Shown here piece after piece: positions 31,612 to 40,539 of a stretch of DNA of 64,000 nucleotides (position 1 is its first letter; each line of letters opens with the position of its first letter). This DNA comes from an uncultured Allorhizobium sp. (GTDB lineage: Bacteria > Pseudomonadota > Alphaproteobacteria > Rhizobiales > Rhizobiaceae): NCBI GenBank assembly GCA_958439205.1, contig OY288189.1:575960-639959 (forward strand), given 5' to 3'. Position numbers and translations under genes: made by a program. A model generated the notes under the pieces. It was not told the origin of the DNA. It was given only the letters and a program-made list of their open reading frames with translations, and did not search any database.

Positions 31612-32496
31612 TTAGTCATTTGCTCGTTTGCGGATCAGGCCTTCCTGCGCCACCGACGCGACAAGCCGTCCATCCCGCGTGAATATGCTGCCGCGGGTCA
31701 TGCCGCGGGCTCCAGCGGCGCTGGGGCTGTCCTGGGTGTAGAGCAGCCAGTCGTCCAGCCGGCAGGGTCTGTGGAACCACATCGCGTGGTCGAGGCTCGC
31801 CACCTGCAGCTCCGGATCGAAGATCGAGGTGCCATGGGCATAAAGCGACGTGTCGAGCAGGGTCATGTCCGAGAGATAGGCAAGGATGGCTGCCTGATAG
31901 TGCCTGTCATCCGGCACCAGTCCCGACGCGCGCACCCAGATATGGGCCTCGGGCTCGAGTTTCTCGCGCGAGAGGTAATGGGTCAGCGACGTCGGGCGGA
32001 TTTCGATTGGGCGTTCGCGCCCCCAGTATTTCTTCACCGTATCCGGCGCCTGGACAAGGAACGCGGCGCGGAACTCGGCTTCGCCCATCAGGGTTTCTGG
32101 GGCGGGTACGTTCGGGATCGACACCTGGTGGTCGAAGCCCGGCTCCTCCACCTGGAAGGATGCCGACATCGAGAAGATGGCCTTGCCATGCTGGATCGCG
32201 ACGACGCGGCGTGTGGTGAAGGATGAGCCATCCCTGATGCGCTCGACCTGGTAGACGATCGGAATGGACGGGTCGCCAGGGCGCATGAAATAGGCATGCA
32301 GGGAATGAACGATGCGATCCGGATCGACGCAACGCTGTGCTGCCATCAAGGCTTGTGCGATGACGAGGCCGCCAAAGACCCGCTGCCAGCCATTTTGCGG
32401 GCTGCTGCCGCGAAACAGGTTTTCCTCAAGCTTTTCGAGATCGAGACGCTCGATCAGCTCCTGCATCGGTTTGGTCTGTCCAGCTGGCTGCGACAT
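31612..32496 (-). CDS. tesB: acyl-CoA thioesterase II
   Basis: 294 residues with the double hot-dog organisation of TesB. Visible features: LEENLFRGSSPQNGWQRVFGGLVIAQALMAA in the N-terminal half, SLHAYFMRPGDPSIPIVYQVERIRDGSSFTTRRV and the C-terminal SLDHAMWFHRPCRLDDWLLY, with catalytic Asp in SLDHAMWFH and the Thr/Gln positions present. It hydrolyses medium/long acyl-CoAs. Its end borders the glnK enhancer region. Confidence 0.95.
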   Translation of the reverse strand: MSQPAGQTKPMQELIERLDLEKLEENLFRGSSPQNGWQRVFGGLVIAQALMAAQRCVDPDRIVHSLHAYFMRPGDPSIPIVYQVERIRDGSSFTTRRVVAIQHGKAIFSMSASFQVEEPGFDHQVSIPNVPAPETLMGEAEFRAAFLVQAPDTVKKYWGRERPIEIRPTSLTHYLSREKLEPEAHIWVRASGLVPDDRHYQAAILAYLSDMTLLDTSLYAHGTSIFDPELQVASLDHAMWFHRPCRLDDWLLYTQDSPSAAGARGMTRGSIFTRDGRLVASVAQEGLIRKRAND

Positions 32497-32579
32497 AATG
32501 CATTGCTCCGCTTATAGGCACCCGTTCAAGGCTGATCTATATAGGTGTCGTCAGGTCTACAAGAACAAAGGAATTTGCC

Positions 32580-33794
32580 ATGCTGGATGTGCTCGTCGTC
32601 GGCGGAGGCTATGTCGGTCTGTCCGCAGCCGTTGCCATTAAGCAGGCTGCTCCCCACCTCGCGGTCGAAGTGGTCGAAGCTGCGCCCGAGGAAGCCTGGA
32701 GAAAGGATCTGCGCGCGTCCGCGATCATCGCGGCTGCCACCAAGATGCTCGACGTCTTCGGTCTCTGGGACCGGATCGAGCCCGATGCGCAGCCGATCAC
32801 CCGGATGATCGTCACCGATTCAAAAACGTCGGATCCTGTGCGTCCCGTCTTCCTCACCTTCGACGGTGCGGTCGAGGAAGGTCGACCCTTTGCGCACATG
32901 ATCCCGAATGCCAGCATGGTCGCAGCGCTTCGAGAAGCCTGCGCCGATCGTGGGATCACCATTCGTCACGGCCTGCGCGCGACCGGGTTTCGCGACACGG
33001 GGCCAAGCGCCGAACTGGCGCTGTCTGACGGTAGCGTCGTTTCATCACGGCTTGTCGTTGCCTGCGATGGCGTGCGCTCGAAGCTCCGGGATCTTGCCGG
33101 CATCAAGACGGTCACCTGGCAATACGGTCAGTCCGGCATCGTGACCACCGTCGAGCATGAGCGCCCGCATGACGGCGTTGCCGAGGAGCATTTTCTGCCT
33201 GCCGGCCCGTTTGCGATCCTGCCCCTCAAGGGCAACCGCTCGTCGCTCGTCTGGACCGAGCGGACAGAGGATGCCGACAGGCTGGTTGCTTCGGATGATC
33301 TGGTTTTCGAGGCCGAGCTCGAACGGCGCTTCGGCCACAAGCTGGGCACGATCCGGGCGACGCCGGACCGCCGCGCATTTCCGCTTGGCCTCACATTGGC
33401 CCGCGCATTCATCGCGCCGCGTCTGGCTCTGGCCGGCGATGCCGCCCATGGCATTCACCCGATTTCGGGCCAGGGGCTCAATCTCGGCTTCAAGGATGTC
33501 GCAGCACTCGCTGAAACGGTGGTCGAGGCGGATCGTTTGGGGCTCGATATCGGTTCGGTGAATGTGCTTGAGCGCTATCAGATATGGCGCCGGTTCGATA
33601 CCTTCCGGATGGGTGTCACGACGGATGTGCTCAACCGGCTCTTCTCCAACGATATCACGCCGGTCCGGGTGATGCGCGATTTCGGCCTTGGCATGGTCGA
33701 TCGCATTCCGGGTCTGAAGAGCTACTTCATTCGCGAGGCCGCAGGTGCTTCAGGCCGCGATCGTCCTCGCCTGCTGGGCGGACAGAGCATCTGA
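32580..33794 (+). CDS. FAD-dependent UbiH/UbiF/COQ6-family hydroxylase
   Basis: 404 residues. The N-terminal FAD motif is VVGGGYVGLSAAVAIKQAAPHLAVEVVEA, the central DG motif is VVACDGVRSKLRD, and the C-terminal LALAGDAAHGIHPISGQGLNLGFKDVAAL is the signature of the ubiquinone-hydroxylase branch. It should add a hydroxyl to the ubiquinone ring; which carbon cannot be told, because alphaproteobacterial members (UbiL, UbiH, UbiM) have varied regiospecificity. Confidence 0.92.
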   Translation: MLDVLVVGGGYVGLSAAVAIKQAAPHLAVEVVEAAPEEAWRKDLRASAIIAAATKMLDVFGLWDRIEPDAQPITRMIVTDSKTSDPVRPVFLTFDGAVEEGRPFAHMIPNASMVAALREACADRGITIRHGLRATGFRDTGPSAELALSDGSVVSSRLVVACDGVRSKLRDLAGIKTVTWQYGQSGIVTTVEHERPHDGVAEEHFLPAGPFAILPLKGNRSSLVWTERTEDADRLVASDDLVFEAELERRFGHKLGTIRATPDRRAFPLGLTLARAFIAPRLALAGDAAHGIHPISGQGLNLGFKDVAALAETVVEADRLGLDIGSVNVLERYQIWRRFDTFRMGVTTDVLNRLFSNDITPVRVMRDFGLGMVDRIPGLKSYFIREAAGASGRDRPRLLGGQSI

Positions 33795-33828
33795 ACGCAA
33801 ATCCCGCTGGCGGAAGCGAGGCGGCCTC

Positions 33829-34026
33829 TCAGGCCGGCATTTCGAGCTTGCGGGCTTCCGATACCAGCATGATCGGGATGCCGTCGCGGATCGGGTAGGC
33901 GAGCCTGCCCTTCTCCGAGACGAGTTCGTTCTTCTCACGGTCCCATTTCAGCGTGCCCTGCGTCAGCGGGCACACCAGAAGCTCGAGCATCTTGGGATCG
34001 ACAAGGCTGGTCGGATTGTCGGCCAT
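33829..34026 (-). CDS. Trm112-family protein
   Basis: 65 residues: [46 protein letters not shown] is the typical bacterial Trm112-like (UPF0434) fold. Only one Cys of the zinc site remains (VCPL), as in other proteobacterial members. Eukaryotic Trm112 activates methyltransferases; the bacterial role is unclear. It is four bases downstream of the LON-domain gene, which suggests coupled expression. Confidence 0.9.
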   Translation of the reverse strand: MADNPTSLVDPKMLELLVCPLTQGTLKWDREKNELVSEKGRLAYPIRDGIPIMLVSEARKLEMPA

Positions 34027-34030
34027 CGGC

Positions 34031-34708
34031 TCACTGCAACATGGTGTCGGCATCGCCGAATGTGCGTGCCAGCAGGATCTCCGTGATCGCAATCAGGGTC
34101 TCGGCGCGGGTCTTCAAATCCGGTGCCTCGAGCAGGGCCTGCTTTTCCGGCGGACCGAATGGCGACATCATCGACAGGGAGTTGACGAGGGTGAGATTGG
34201 AGGCGCGTTCGACGCTCTCCCAATCCGCTTCCAGCTTGTTGGCCTCTAGATAGGCTTTGAAGGCGCCGAGCAGGCCCGCGCGATCCACCTGTCCCTCATC
34301 CTCTGCGCTTGTCAGATCGGCGATAAAGGGAGCGATATGGAAGGTACGGAACGGCTTTGAAGTCTGGACCTCGTCCATCAGGCGAAAACGACACACGCCC
34401 GCCAAAGACACGATGTAGCGGCCGTCACCGGTCTCGGTAAACGAGGTGATCCGTCCGATGCAGCCGACTTGGGCCAACTGCGGACGCTCGGGCAGGATGT
34501 TGGCCTGAACCTCGGTCATGGCGGGCTGGATCATCCCGATCAGCCGGTTGCCCGAGATCGCCGTGTCGAGCATGGCGAGGTAACGCGGCTCGAAGATGTT
34601 GAGGGGGAGCTGGCCGCCGGGCAGCAGCAGCACGCCGGAGATGGGGAAGACCGGGACCGTCTCTGGAAGGTCCGCAGCCGTCAGATATCGGGCATTTCCC
34701 ACTTGCAT
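34031..34708 (-). CDS. LON peptidase substrate-binding-domain protein
   Basis: 225 residues. The N-terminal LON domain is recognised by [34 protein letters not shown] and later [31 protein letters not shown]. There is no AAA module or protease domain, so it is not Lon; such stand-alone proteins are of unknown function. Operon order trx-like gene, LON-domain gene, Trm112 gene is conserved in rhizobia. Confidence 0.93.
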   Translation of the reverse strand: MQVGNARYLTAADLPETVPVFPISGVLLLPGGQLPLNIFEPRYLAMLDTAISGNRLIGMIQPAMTEVQANILPERPQLAQVGCIGRITSFTETGDGRYIVSLAGVCRFRLMDEVQTSKPFRTFHIAPFIADLTSAEDEGQVDRAGLLGAFKAYLEANKLEADWESVERASNLTLVNSLSMMSPFGPPEKQALLEAPDLKTRAETLIAITEILLARTFGDADTMLQ

Positions 34709-34795
34709 TGAAGCACATCCTGTCCGGAGAAAATCCGGTGTTCATTCTTGCTTCTATCTGGGTCGCGGCGGCCAAAACTCAAGGCCTGCGGCGGC

Positions 34796-35767
34796 TCACG
34801 AAAAGAGGATCGACGAGAGCTTGCGACGCGCCATGACGGTTGCCGGCTCCTTCGGACCCCAGACTTCGAAGAATTGCAGCAACTGCTTGCGCGCGCCGTC
34901 GTCGTCGAAAGTGCGGTCACGCTTCATGATCAGCAGCAGATGTTCTGCCGCTTCTTCGCGACGACCCTCGACATTCAGGATCTTGGCCAGCTTCAAACGT
35001 GCCTCGTGATCGTCTGGATTGAGCGACAGCGTGTGCTCAAGTGCCACAGGGTCGCCAAGCTTGCGGGCCTCGTCGATCTGGTCGAGCCGCTTGAGAAGCG
35101 CCTGCACCTCAGGCGCCTTGGCCAGCTCCTCCGGCAGTTGCGTGAGAAGCTCGCGCGCCCTCTGATGCTGATTGGCGCCGATCATGCACTCCGCCAGACC
35201 TGCGATCGCCTGCGTATTGTCCGGGTCCGCCTGCAGGATTGCGGCGAAGAGCTGGGCCGCGCCGTCGATGTCGCCGCCGGCAAGCAGGCCGGAGGCTTCT
35301 TCAAGCACAGCCGCGATCTCTGCCGCCTGATCGGCGCCAGCAGGACCTGCCACCTTGTCGATGAAGGCCTTGACCTGGCTTTCGGGCAGCGCGCCCATGA
35401 AGCCGTCCGCCGGGCGGCCGTTGACGAAGGCGACCACAGCGGGGATCGACTGGATGCCGAGCTGGCCGGCGACCGAAGGATGGTCATCGATGTTCATCTT
35501 GACCAGCTTCACGCGGCCGCCAGCTTCGGTGACCGCTTTTTCGATGATCGGTGTCAGCTGCTTGCACGGACCGCACCAGGGGGCCCAGAAATCGACCAGA
35601 ACCGGCTGGTTGCGCGATTCGTCCATGACGTCGCGGGCAAAATTGGCCGTGGTGGTGTCCTTGATGAGTTCACCGGCCGGCGGAGCCGCTGCAGCGGGGC
35701 CACCGAACTGGGCCGTCATGGTCTGGTTGCCATAGCCGCCGTAAGGGTTGCCGTAGTCGCTCATCAT
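34796..35767 (-). CDS. thioredoxin-TPR co-chaperone (CnoX/YbbN type)
   Basis: 323 residues. After a Gly/Tyr/Pro-rich N-terminus, residues about 45-145 are a thioredoxin domain with active site WAPWCGPCKQL; residues about 170-323 are TPR-like helices (LFAAILQADPDNTQAIAGLAECMI, TLSLNPDDHEARLKLAKIL). E. coli CnoX has a non-redox SxxC, whereas this one keeps CGPC and so should be redox-active. Two ATGs (35767 and 35764) follow a GGGAG site; the second has better spacing. It heads the trx-LON-Trm112 gene group. Confidence 0.92.
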   Translation of the reverse strand: MMSDYGNPYGGYGNQTMTAQFGGPAAAAPPAGELIKDTTTANFARDVMDESRNQPVLVDFWAPWCGPCKQLTPIIEKAVTEAGGRVKLVKMNIDDHPSVAGQLGIQSIPAVVAFVNGRPADGFMGALPESQVKAFIDKVAGPAGADQAAEIAAVLEEASGLLAGGDIDGAAQLFAAILQADPDNTQAIAGLAECMIGANQHQRARELLTQLPEELAKAPEVQALLKRLDQIDEARKLGDPVALEHTLSLNPDDHEARLKLAKILNVEGRREEAAEHLLLIMKRDRTFDDDGARKQLLQFFEVWGPKEPATVMARRKLSSILFS

Positions 35768-35828
35768 GCATCTCCCGCCTGTTTCGCGACCTAAAGGTGG
35801 CCGCCGTCATTGCCGTTAAGATCGTATG

Positions 35829-36332
35829 TCAGGCCGTGACTTTCAAGACAAGCGGCGTGTGGCCGGTCGCCTCCATGAAGCGGACCAGATCGTCGCGGCC
35901 GATCGAGGTCGTGGCATCATTAGAGAGCGGATGGCAGTTGATGATCTCGTGCTCCATCAGATCCTTGTCGAGCACGAAGGTCACGTTCTTGCCCGTATCG
36001 TTGATTGCCCCGAAGGCGGTCACGGCTCCTGGCACGACGCCGAGATATTCCATCAGCTTCTCCGGCTTTCCGAAGGAAACCTTGCTGGCAGCCCCAATGA
36101 TCGTGTGCACGGTTTTCAGATCGACGGAGGCGTTTTCTTCTACCGTCAGCAGGAAGAAGTTGTCCTTCTTGTCCTTCACGAAGAGGTTTTTGGTGTGGCC
36201 GCCGGGGATCTCGTCGCGCAACGACACCGATTCCGCCACGGTGAAGACCGGCGGATGGGTCTTCGTCTTGTGGGCTGCTCCCAGTTCATCGAGGAAACGG
36301 AAGAGATCGTCTGCTGTTTTCGGCGTCGTCAT
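35829..36332 (-). CDS. YbaK/ProX-family aminoacyl-tRNA deacylase
   Basis: 167 residues, matching ProXp-ala/PrdX proteins that hydrolyse Ala from mischarged tRNA-Pro in trans. Seen: HPPVFTVAES, the catalytic Lys region in GGHTKNLFVKDKKDNFFLLTVEENASVDLK, GAVTAFGAIND and HPLSNDATTSI. The start at 36332 is ATG after a GAGG site; the longer frame starts from TTG. Single gene. Confidence 0.92.
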   Translation of the reverse strand: MTTPKTADDLFRFLDELGAAHKTKTHPPVFTVAESVSLRDEIPGGHTKNLFVKDKKDNFFLLTVEENASVDLKTVHTIIGAASKVSFGKPEKLMEYLGVVPGAVTAFGAINDTGKNVTFVLDKDLMEHEIINCHPLSNDATTSIGRDDLVRFMEATGHTPLVLKVTA

Positions 36333-36513
36333 GGTGCCTCGCTTCAAATGTCAGGGTTTTGCCCGGGCCATCTACTCGATTTCTGTTCGAGCCATAGGCT
36401 CAAGACCGACATACTGCAATCTTTCTTGGCGCCCAAAACCCCGCAAAAGCTGAGCTTTGTCAGCCTGTTGTGAAGATTTCGAATTTTTTTGCCCCCGATC
36501 CGTCATTTCCCTG

Positions 36514-36542
36514 TTGCATTTAAAAATCGGTTGGGCCATATA
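36514..36542 (+). promoter_or_regulatory. promoter of the tRNA-Gly gene
   Basis: TTGCAT (36514-36519), 17-base spacer, CATATA (36537-36542). Predicted start near 36549, about 57 bases before the mature tRNA. Confidence 0.6.
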
Positions 36543-36605
36543 GCGCCCGTCGCCGCAAGACGGACGGCCCACGATCCAGACACTACCCCAGGATCGAGGT
36601 TATGA

Positions 36606-36680
36606 GCGGGTGTAGCTCAGGGGTAGAGCACAACCTTGCCAAGGTTGGGGTCGAGCGTTCGAATCGCTTCACCCGCTCCA
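36606..36680 (+). tRNA. tRNA-Gly(GCC)
   Basis: The acceptor stem GCGGGTG pairs with CACCCGC, the D arm is GCTC..GAGC, the anticodon stem CAACC/GGTTG encloses TTGCCAA with anticodon GCC, and the T arm contains GTTCGAATC. The CCA end is encoded. A short TTTTCTCCTC stretch follows. 75 bases including CCA. Confidence 0.98.
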
Positions 36681-36790
36681 TTTTCTCCTCCGAGAATGGT
36701 AACTTTGTCACGATCCAAGCCAATATGGCCTGATCGTTTCCAGTACGCGACCGACTGCAGGATATCCTGCAGCCGACCGGTATTCTGACA

Positions 36791-37801
36791 TCATGCCCTT
36801 GAGAACACGTAGTCCGTTTCCTGACGCAGCACCTCGCCGGGGCGAAGTACTGCATTCGGGAAGTTCGGATGATTGATCGCATCCGGCCACACCTGTGTTT
36901 CCATGCAGAAACCTGCAAAGGCGCCGTAGCGGCGGCCTTCGAGGCCTGGGACGGCGGGTGACACCTTTCCGCCGGCATAGAACTGTACACCCGGCTCCGT
37001 CGTCAGGAGCTCCATGGTCACGCCCGAATTGACGCTGCGGGCCAGCGCCACGCTGCGTTTGGCGACGCGGCTGCTGGAGAAGCAGAAATTGTGGTCGTAG
37101 CCCAGTTGCTCCCCATCCACCTCAAGGCGAATCGGTCGCATTTCGCGGAAATCGAAGGCCGTGTTCTCGACAGGGCGAATTTCGCCTGTTGGAATCAGTC
37201 TCTCGTCGACAGGGGTGTAGTGGTCTGCCGCCATCATCAGGTCATGGCCGAGAATGTCGGGCCTGCCATCGAGATTGAAATAGGCGTGGTGGCAGACATT
37301 GGCGATCGTCGGCTTGTCGGTCACTGTTTCATAAATGGCAGAGAACGTGCCGCCGGCTTTCAGCGCAAAGGTCGCGCGTGTTCGCGTCGTGCCGGGATAA
37401 CCGGCCCGGCCGTCCGGATCGGTCACCTCCATCACGACGAAATCGGACCCGTGTTCCAGGATCGTCCAGTTCTGGCGTCCCATGCCATCCGAGCCGCCAT
37501 GCAGATGGCTGGCGCCTTTTTCGTTGAGCTCCAGCTGGTAGGCGGTGCCATCCAGCGTGAAGCGGCCGTCACCAATGCGGTTGGCGCAGCGACCGGGGGT
37601 CGCGCCGAAATAGGGCGAATGATCGAGATAGCCTGAGAGGTCCTCGAAGCCGAGCACCAGTGGTGCATCGTGGCCGTCGAGGCGCAGGTCCTGCAAGACC
37701 GCGCCGAAGGTGATGATCGAGGCTTGAAGACCGCCTCCCTTCAGGCTGACCTTCTCGACCGCTTCTCCCGTCGGCATCACGCCAAACACTGTCTTCGTCA
37801 T
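36791..37801 (-). CDS. aldose 1-epimerase (galactose mutarotase family)
   Basis: 336 residues. The family motifs GRCANRIGDGRFTLDG, HLHGGSDGMGRQNW (first catalytic His), NVCHHAYFNLDGRPD (second His) and TTEPGVQFYAGG (catalytic Glu) are all present, so it should interconvert sugar anomers. ATG at 37801 (MTKTVFGVM) follows GAGGAAG. No sugar pathway genes are adjacent; the sugar is unknown. Confidence 0.94.
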   Translation of the reverse strand: MTKTVFGVMPTGEAVEKVSLKGGGLQASIITFGAVLQDLRLDGHDAPLVLGFEDLSGYLDHSPYFGATPGRCANRIGDGRFTLDGTAYQLELNEKGASHLHGGSDGMGRQNWTILEHGSDFVVMEVTDPDGRAGYPGTTRTRATFALKAGGTFSAIYETVTDKPTIANVCHHAYFNLDGRPDILGHDLMMAADHYTPVDERLIPTGEIRPVENTAFDFREMRPIRLEVDGEQLGYDHNFCFSSSRVAKRSVALARSVNSGVTMELLTTEPGVQFYAGGKVSPAVPGLEGRRYGAFAGFCMETQVWPDAINHPNFPNAVLRPGEVLRQETDYVFSRA

Positions 37802-37847
37802 CTTGTTGCTTCCTCGCCTATTCTCATCAAAGTCTTTTATCTCGCCG

Positions 37848-39032
37848 TCACCGCGCCAGTTCACGTGCGGCGGCCTCAAGGCCACCGAGCGTCAGCGGAT
37901 ACATGCGGTCGCTGATCAACCGGCGAATCAGGCCCACGGACATCGTATAGTCCCAGTTCGCCTCCGAAAGGGGATTGATCCAGAGGTGGCGCCGGAAATG
38001 GTCGGTCAGTCGTGTGAGCCAGGCCGCACCGCTTTCGGTGTTCCAGTGCTCCACCGAACCGCCTGGATGCGTGATCTCGTAGGGGCTCATCGCCGCGTCG
38101 CCGACGAAGATCAGGCGGTAGTCCGAGCCGAATGTCCTGATGACGTCTAATGTCGCAATGGTGTCGGCGTGGCGGCGCTGATTGTCTTTCCAGACGCGCT
38201 CATAGGGGCAGTTGTGGAAGTAAAAATACTCCATGTGCCGGAATTCGGACCGTGCCGCCGAGAACAACTCCTCGACCTCGCGCACGTGATCGTCCATCGA
38301 GCCGCCGATATCGAAGAACATCAGGAGCTTCACGGCATTGCGTCGCTCAGCTTGCGTCTTTACGTCGAGATAGCCGTGCTCGGCGGTGGAGCGGATCGTG
38401 CCTGCGAGATCGAGTTCCTCCGCCGCACCTTCGCGCACGAAGCGGCGTAGCCTGCGCAGGGCCATCTTGATGTTGCGGGTGCCGAGTTCGACGCGGTCAT
38501 CGAGATTGCGGAATTCGCGCTGGTCCCAGACTTTTACCGCGCGCCGGTGTCGGCTTTCGTCCTGGCCGATGCGCACGCCCTCGGGATTATAGCCATAGGC
38601 GCCGAAGGGAGAGGTACCGGCCGTGCCGATCCACTTGTTGCCGCCCTGGTGGCGTTCCTTCTGCTCGGCGAGGCGTCTTTTAAGCGTTTCCATCAGATTT
38701 TCGAAGCCGCCGAGCGCTTCGATCAGCGCCTTGTCTTCATCCGAGAGATGCTTTTCCGCGAGCTTGCGCAGCCAGTCATCGGGAACGGCTCGCGCATCGA
38801 CGCCGTCTGGCGCGCCCTCGCCCAGGATACCGCCGAAGGTCTCCGAAAAAACCCGGTCGAAGCGGTCAATGAAACGCTCGTCCTTCACCAGCGTGGTGCG
38901 GGCGAGGTAGTAGAAGCCCTCCGGGTCGAAGTCGACCAGACCTGCCTGCAGGCCTTCCAGCAAGGCGAGATATTCCCGCAACGTGACGGGAACCTTCTCT
39001 TGTTTCAGACGCAGGAAAAACGGCAGGAACAT
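37848..39032 (-). CDS. CoxE-like VWA-domain protein
   Basis: 394 residues starting MFLPFFLRLKQEKVPVTLREYLALLEGLQAG, typical of the CoxE/DUF58-related VWA family. The metal-site motif is FDIGGSMDDH (about residues 255-265, DxGxS form). The N-terminal half contains a Glu/Asp-rich helical region; VKVWDQREFRNLDDRVELGTRNIKMALRRLRRF precedes the VWA fold. Such proteins work with MoxR AAA ATPases as a chaperone pair for metal-cofactor insertion or complex assembly. The only MoxR gene in view is 19 kb away at 57780. The longer frame to 39068 is not used because homologues begin at MFLPFF. Confidence 0.88.
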   Translation of the reverse strand: MFLPFFLRLKQEKVPVTLREYLALLEGLQAGLVDFDPEGFYYLARTTLVKDERFIDRFDRVFSETFGGILGEGAPDGVDARAVPDDWLRKLAEKHLSDEDKALIEALGGFENLMETLKRRLAEQKERHQGGNKWIGTAGTSPFGAYGYNPEGVRIGQDESRHRRAVKVWDQREFRNLDDRVELGTRNIKMALRRLRRFVREGAAEELDLAGTIRSTAEHGYLDVKTQAERRNAVKLLMFFDIGGSMDDHVREVEELFSAARSEFRHMEYFYFHNCPYERVWKDNQRRHADTIATLDVIRTFGSDYRLIFVGDAAMSPYEITHPGGSVEHWNTESGAAWLTRLTDHFRRHLWINPLSEANWDYTMSVGLIRRLISDRMYPLTLGGLEAAARELAR

Positions 39033-39057
39033 CGATCTGGAAAAAGCTCGGTTTACA

Positions 39058-39098
39058 GTCGGGCGCATCCTGTCACACAGGACGCAGACTGTCCCGAC
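39058..39098 (-). terminator. hairpin between metA and the VWA gene
   Basis: On the minus strand GTCGGG and CCCGAC enclose a second perfect-but-one stem GCGTCCTGT/ACAGGATGC. No T-run follows, so termination is uncertain; it lies just after the metA stop and before the VWA start. Confidence 0.4.
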
Positions 39099-39123
39099 AA
39101 AATCCGCTCCTGTCTCCGAGCCG

Positions 39124-40050
39124 TCAGCGCGGGGCCTTGCCGATCTCGTTCAGGTCGTAAGGCGTCATCTGGTAGATCTCGTTGATCCAGTTGCCGAACA
39201 GGAGATGCGCGTGACCGCGCCAGCGGTTGAGCGGGGCGAGCGTGTCGTCGTTGTGTGGGAAGTAGTTGTGCGGCAGCTTGATCGGGATGCCGGCTGACTT
39301 GTCGCGGAAATACTCGTCGCCCAGCGAGGTTGAATCATATTCCACGTGATTGAACATGTAGAGGCGATTGGCCTGCTTCTCCTGTACGAGGCAGACACCC
39401 ATCTCGTCGGATTCGAGCAGGATCTGCAGGTTCGGAACCTTCTCGATGTCGTCACGGCGGACTTCTGTCCAGCGCGAGACAGGCACCTGAAAGTCGTCCG
39501 AGAAACCGTTGAGATAGACCGAGGATGGCGCGAGGTTGCGGTGGCGATAAACGCCAAACGCCTTTTCCTTCAGCGGATGCTTCGGCACCTTGTGGAAGTG
39601 GTAGATCGCAGCCATGCCGCCCCAGCAGACATTCATGGTCGAATGCACATTGGTCTCGGTCCAATCAAGGATCTCTTTCAGTTCCGGCCAGTAGGTGACT
39701 TCCTCGAAGGGCAGCGTCTCGACAGGCGCGCCGGTGATGATGAAGCCGTCAAACTTGCGATCCTTCACTTCGTCCCAGGTCTGGTAGAAGGACAAGAGAT
39801 GCTCTTCGGGGGTGTTTTTCGCCTTATGGCCGCCGACACGGACCAGCGTCAGCTCGACCTGCAGCGGCGAAGCGCCGATCAGGCGGGCGAACTGGACCTC
39901 TGTCTTGATCTTGTTCGGCATGAGGTTGAGCAGGCCGATCTGCAGCGGGCGAATGTCCTGGCGGATAGCCATGGTTTCGGTCATCACCCGCACGCCCTCA
40001 TGCACGAGGGTTTCAACGGCGGGCAGCGTATCGGGGATCCTGATCGGCAT
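39124..40050 (-). CDS. metA: homoserine O-acyltransferase MetA
   Basis: MetA activates homoserine by acylation, the first committed step to methionine. 308 residues: [44 protein letters not shown], and the catalytic Cys in [13 protein letters not shown] with His and Glu in [11 protein letters not shown]. Whether it uses acetyl- or succinyl-CoA depends on one or two residues and I leave this open. The start at 40050 is the family start; translation control by a SAM-II riboswitch and attenuator lies directly upstream. Confidence 0.96.
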   Translation of the reverse strand: MPIRIPDTLPAVETLVHEGVRVMTETMAIRQDIRPLQIGLLNLMPNKIKTEVQFARLIGASPLQVELTLVRVGGHKAKNTPEEHLLSFYQTWDEVKDRKFDGFIITGAPVETLPFEEVTYWPELKEILDWTETNVHSTMNVCWGGMAAIYHFHKVPKHPLKEKAFGVYRHRNLAPSSVYLNGFSDDFQVPVSRWTEVRRDDIEKVPNLQILLESDEMGVCLVQEKQANRLYMFNHVEYDSTSLGDEYFRDKSAGIPIKLPHNYFPHNDDTLAPLNRWRGHAHLLFGNWINEIYQMTPYDLNEIGKAPR

Positions 40051-40081
40051 CTTACTCTCGACTTTCCGTGTCACGGCGGTT

Positions 40082-40136
40082 CGAGGACCGCGGAAACAAA
40101 AAACACCGGCAGCTTTTATATCGCTACCGGTCCTCG
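40082..40136 (-). terminator. SAM-II-controlled attenuator hairpins before metA
   Basis: On the minus strand ACCGGTAGC (40131-40123) pairs with GCTGCCGGT (40113-40105) and is followed by GTTTTTTGTTT: a rho-independent terminator inside the metA leader. A longer alternative pairing joins CGAGGACCG (40136-40128) with CGGTCCTCG (40090-40082); the two share ACCG and so cannot both form fully. This gives the leader a terminator and a competing structure downstream of the aptamer. Confidence 0.75.
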
Positions 40137-40160
40137 GAAAGTCTTCGAACTCGCCTCGGC

Positions 40161-40213
40161 CCTTTAGCGACTTATTTTACGTGGCTGCAAGCCGGCCGGC
40201 CAAATCACCACGG
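40161..40213 (-). promoter_or_regulatory. SAM-II riboswitch (metA motif)
   Basis: Read on the minus strand: CCGTGGTGATTTG, then CCGGCCGGCTTGCAGCCACG, AAATAAG and CGCTAAAG. These are the conserved elements of the SAM-II pseudoknot: P1 formed by CGTGG with CCACG, the loop GATTTG, and the 3' GCTAAA strand. Position about 110 bases before metA fits the class, which is almost confined to alphaproteobacteria. SAM binding should lower metA expression. Confidence 0.95.
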
Positions 40214-40297
40214 AACACGAGGCCTTTTACGCCTGTCAGGGTCGCGAATCAATGGGTAAGGCGATGGAGGCGTTGGTGCCTCATCCGCACACGTCAG

Positions 40298-40407
40298 CCC
40301 CTCATCCGCCCTTCGGGCACCTTCTCCCCGCAGGCGGGGAGAAGGCCGGGGCGGCCACCGCTTGCGCCCCCTCTCCCCGCCTGCGGGGAGAGGGTAGGGT
40401 GAGGGGC
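40298..40407 (+). repeat. RIME-like rhizobial intergenic mosaic repeat
   Basis: Two palindromic modules are adjacent: CTTCTCCCCGCAGGCGGGGAGAAGG (split about 40321-40345) headed by CCCCTCATCCGCCCTTCGGG, and CTCTCCCCGCCTGCGGGGAGAG (40372-40393) followed by GGTAGGGTGAGGGG. The outer CCCCTCA and TGAGGGG are inverted, so the whole unit can fold. This is the pattern of RIME-type repeats found in many copies in rhizobial genomes. It sits between the SAM-II riboswitch and the structured region. Confidence 0.8.
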
Positions 40408-40539
40408 AAAGCCAAAAATTCGGCGTATCCGGCCGAAAAAGGGGGACGCGTTTGAGAAAATACCAAGCAAAATCAAACCCCGACACGTTTTTTCATCCCC
40501 CACCATTTCCGCCCTCGTAGCCTCAGCTCTGTCCCGCCC

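Noticed and set aside
36755..36772. Perfect palindrome CTGCAGGATATCCTGCAG after the tRNA-Gly gene
   Set aside because: Noted as a possible attachment site or terminator, but there is no integrase, no duplicated tRNA end and no T-run; the flanks do not extend the pairing.
36606..36790. Integration of a genomic island at the tRNA-Gly gene
   Set aside because: Neighbouring genes are backbone functions with normal codon use and no mobility genes.
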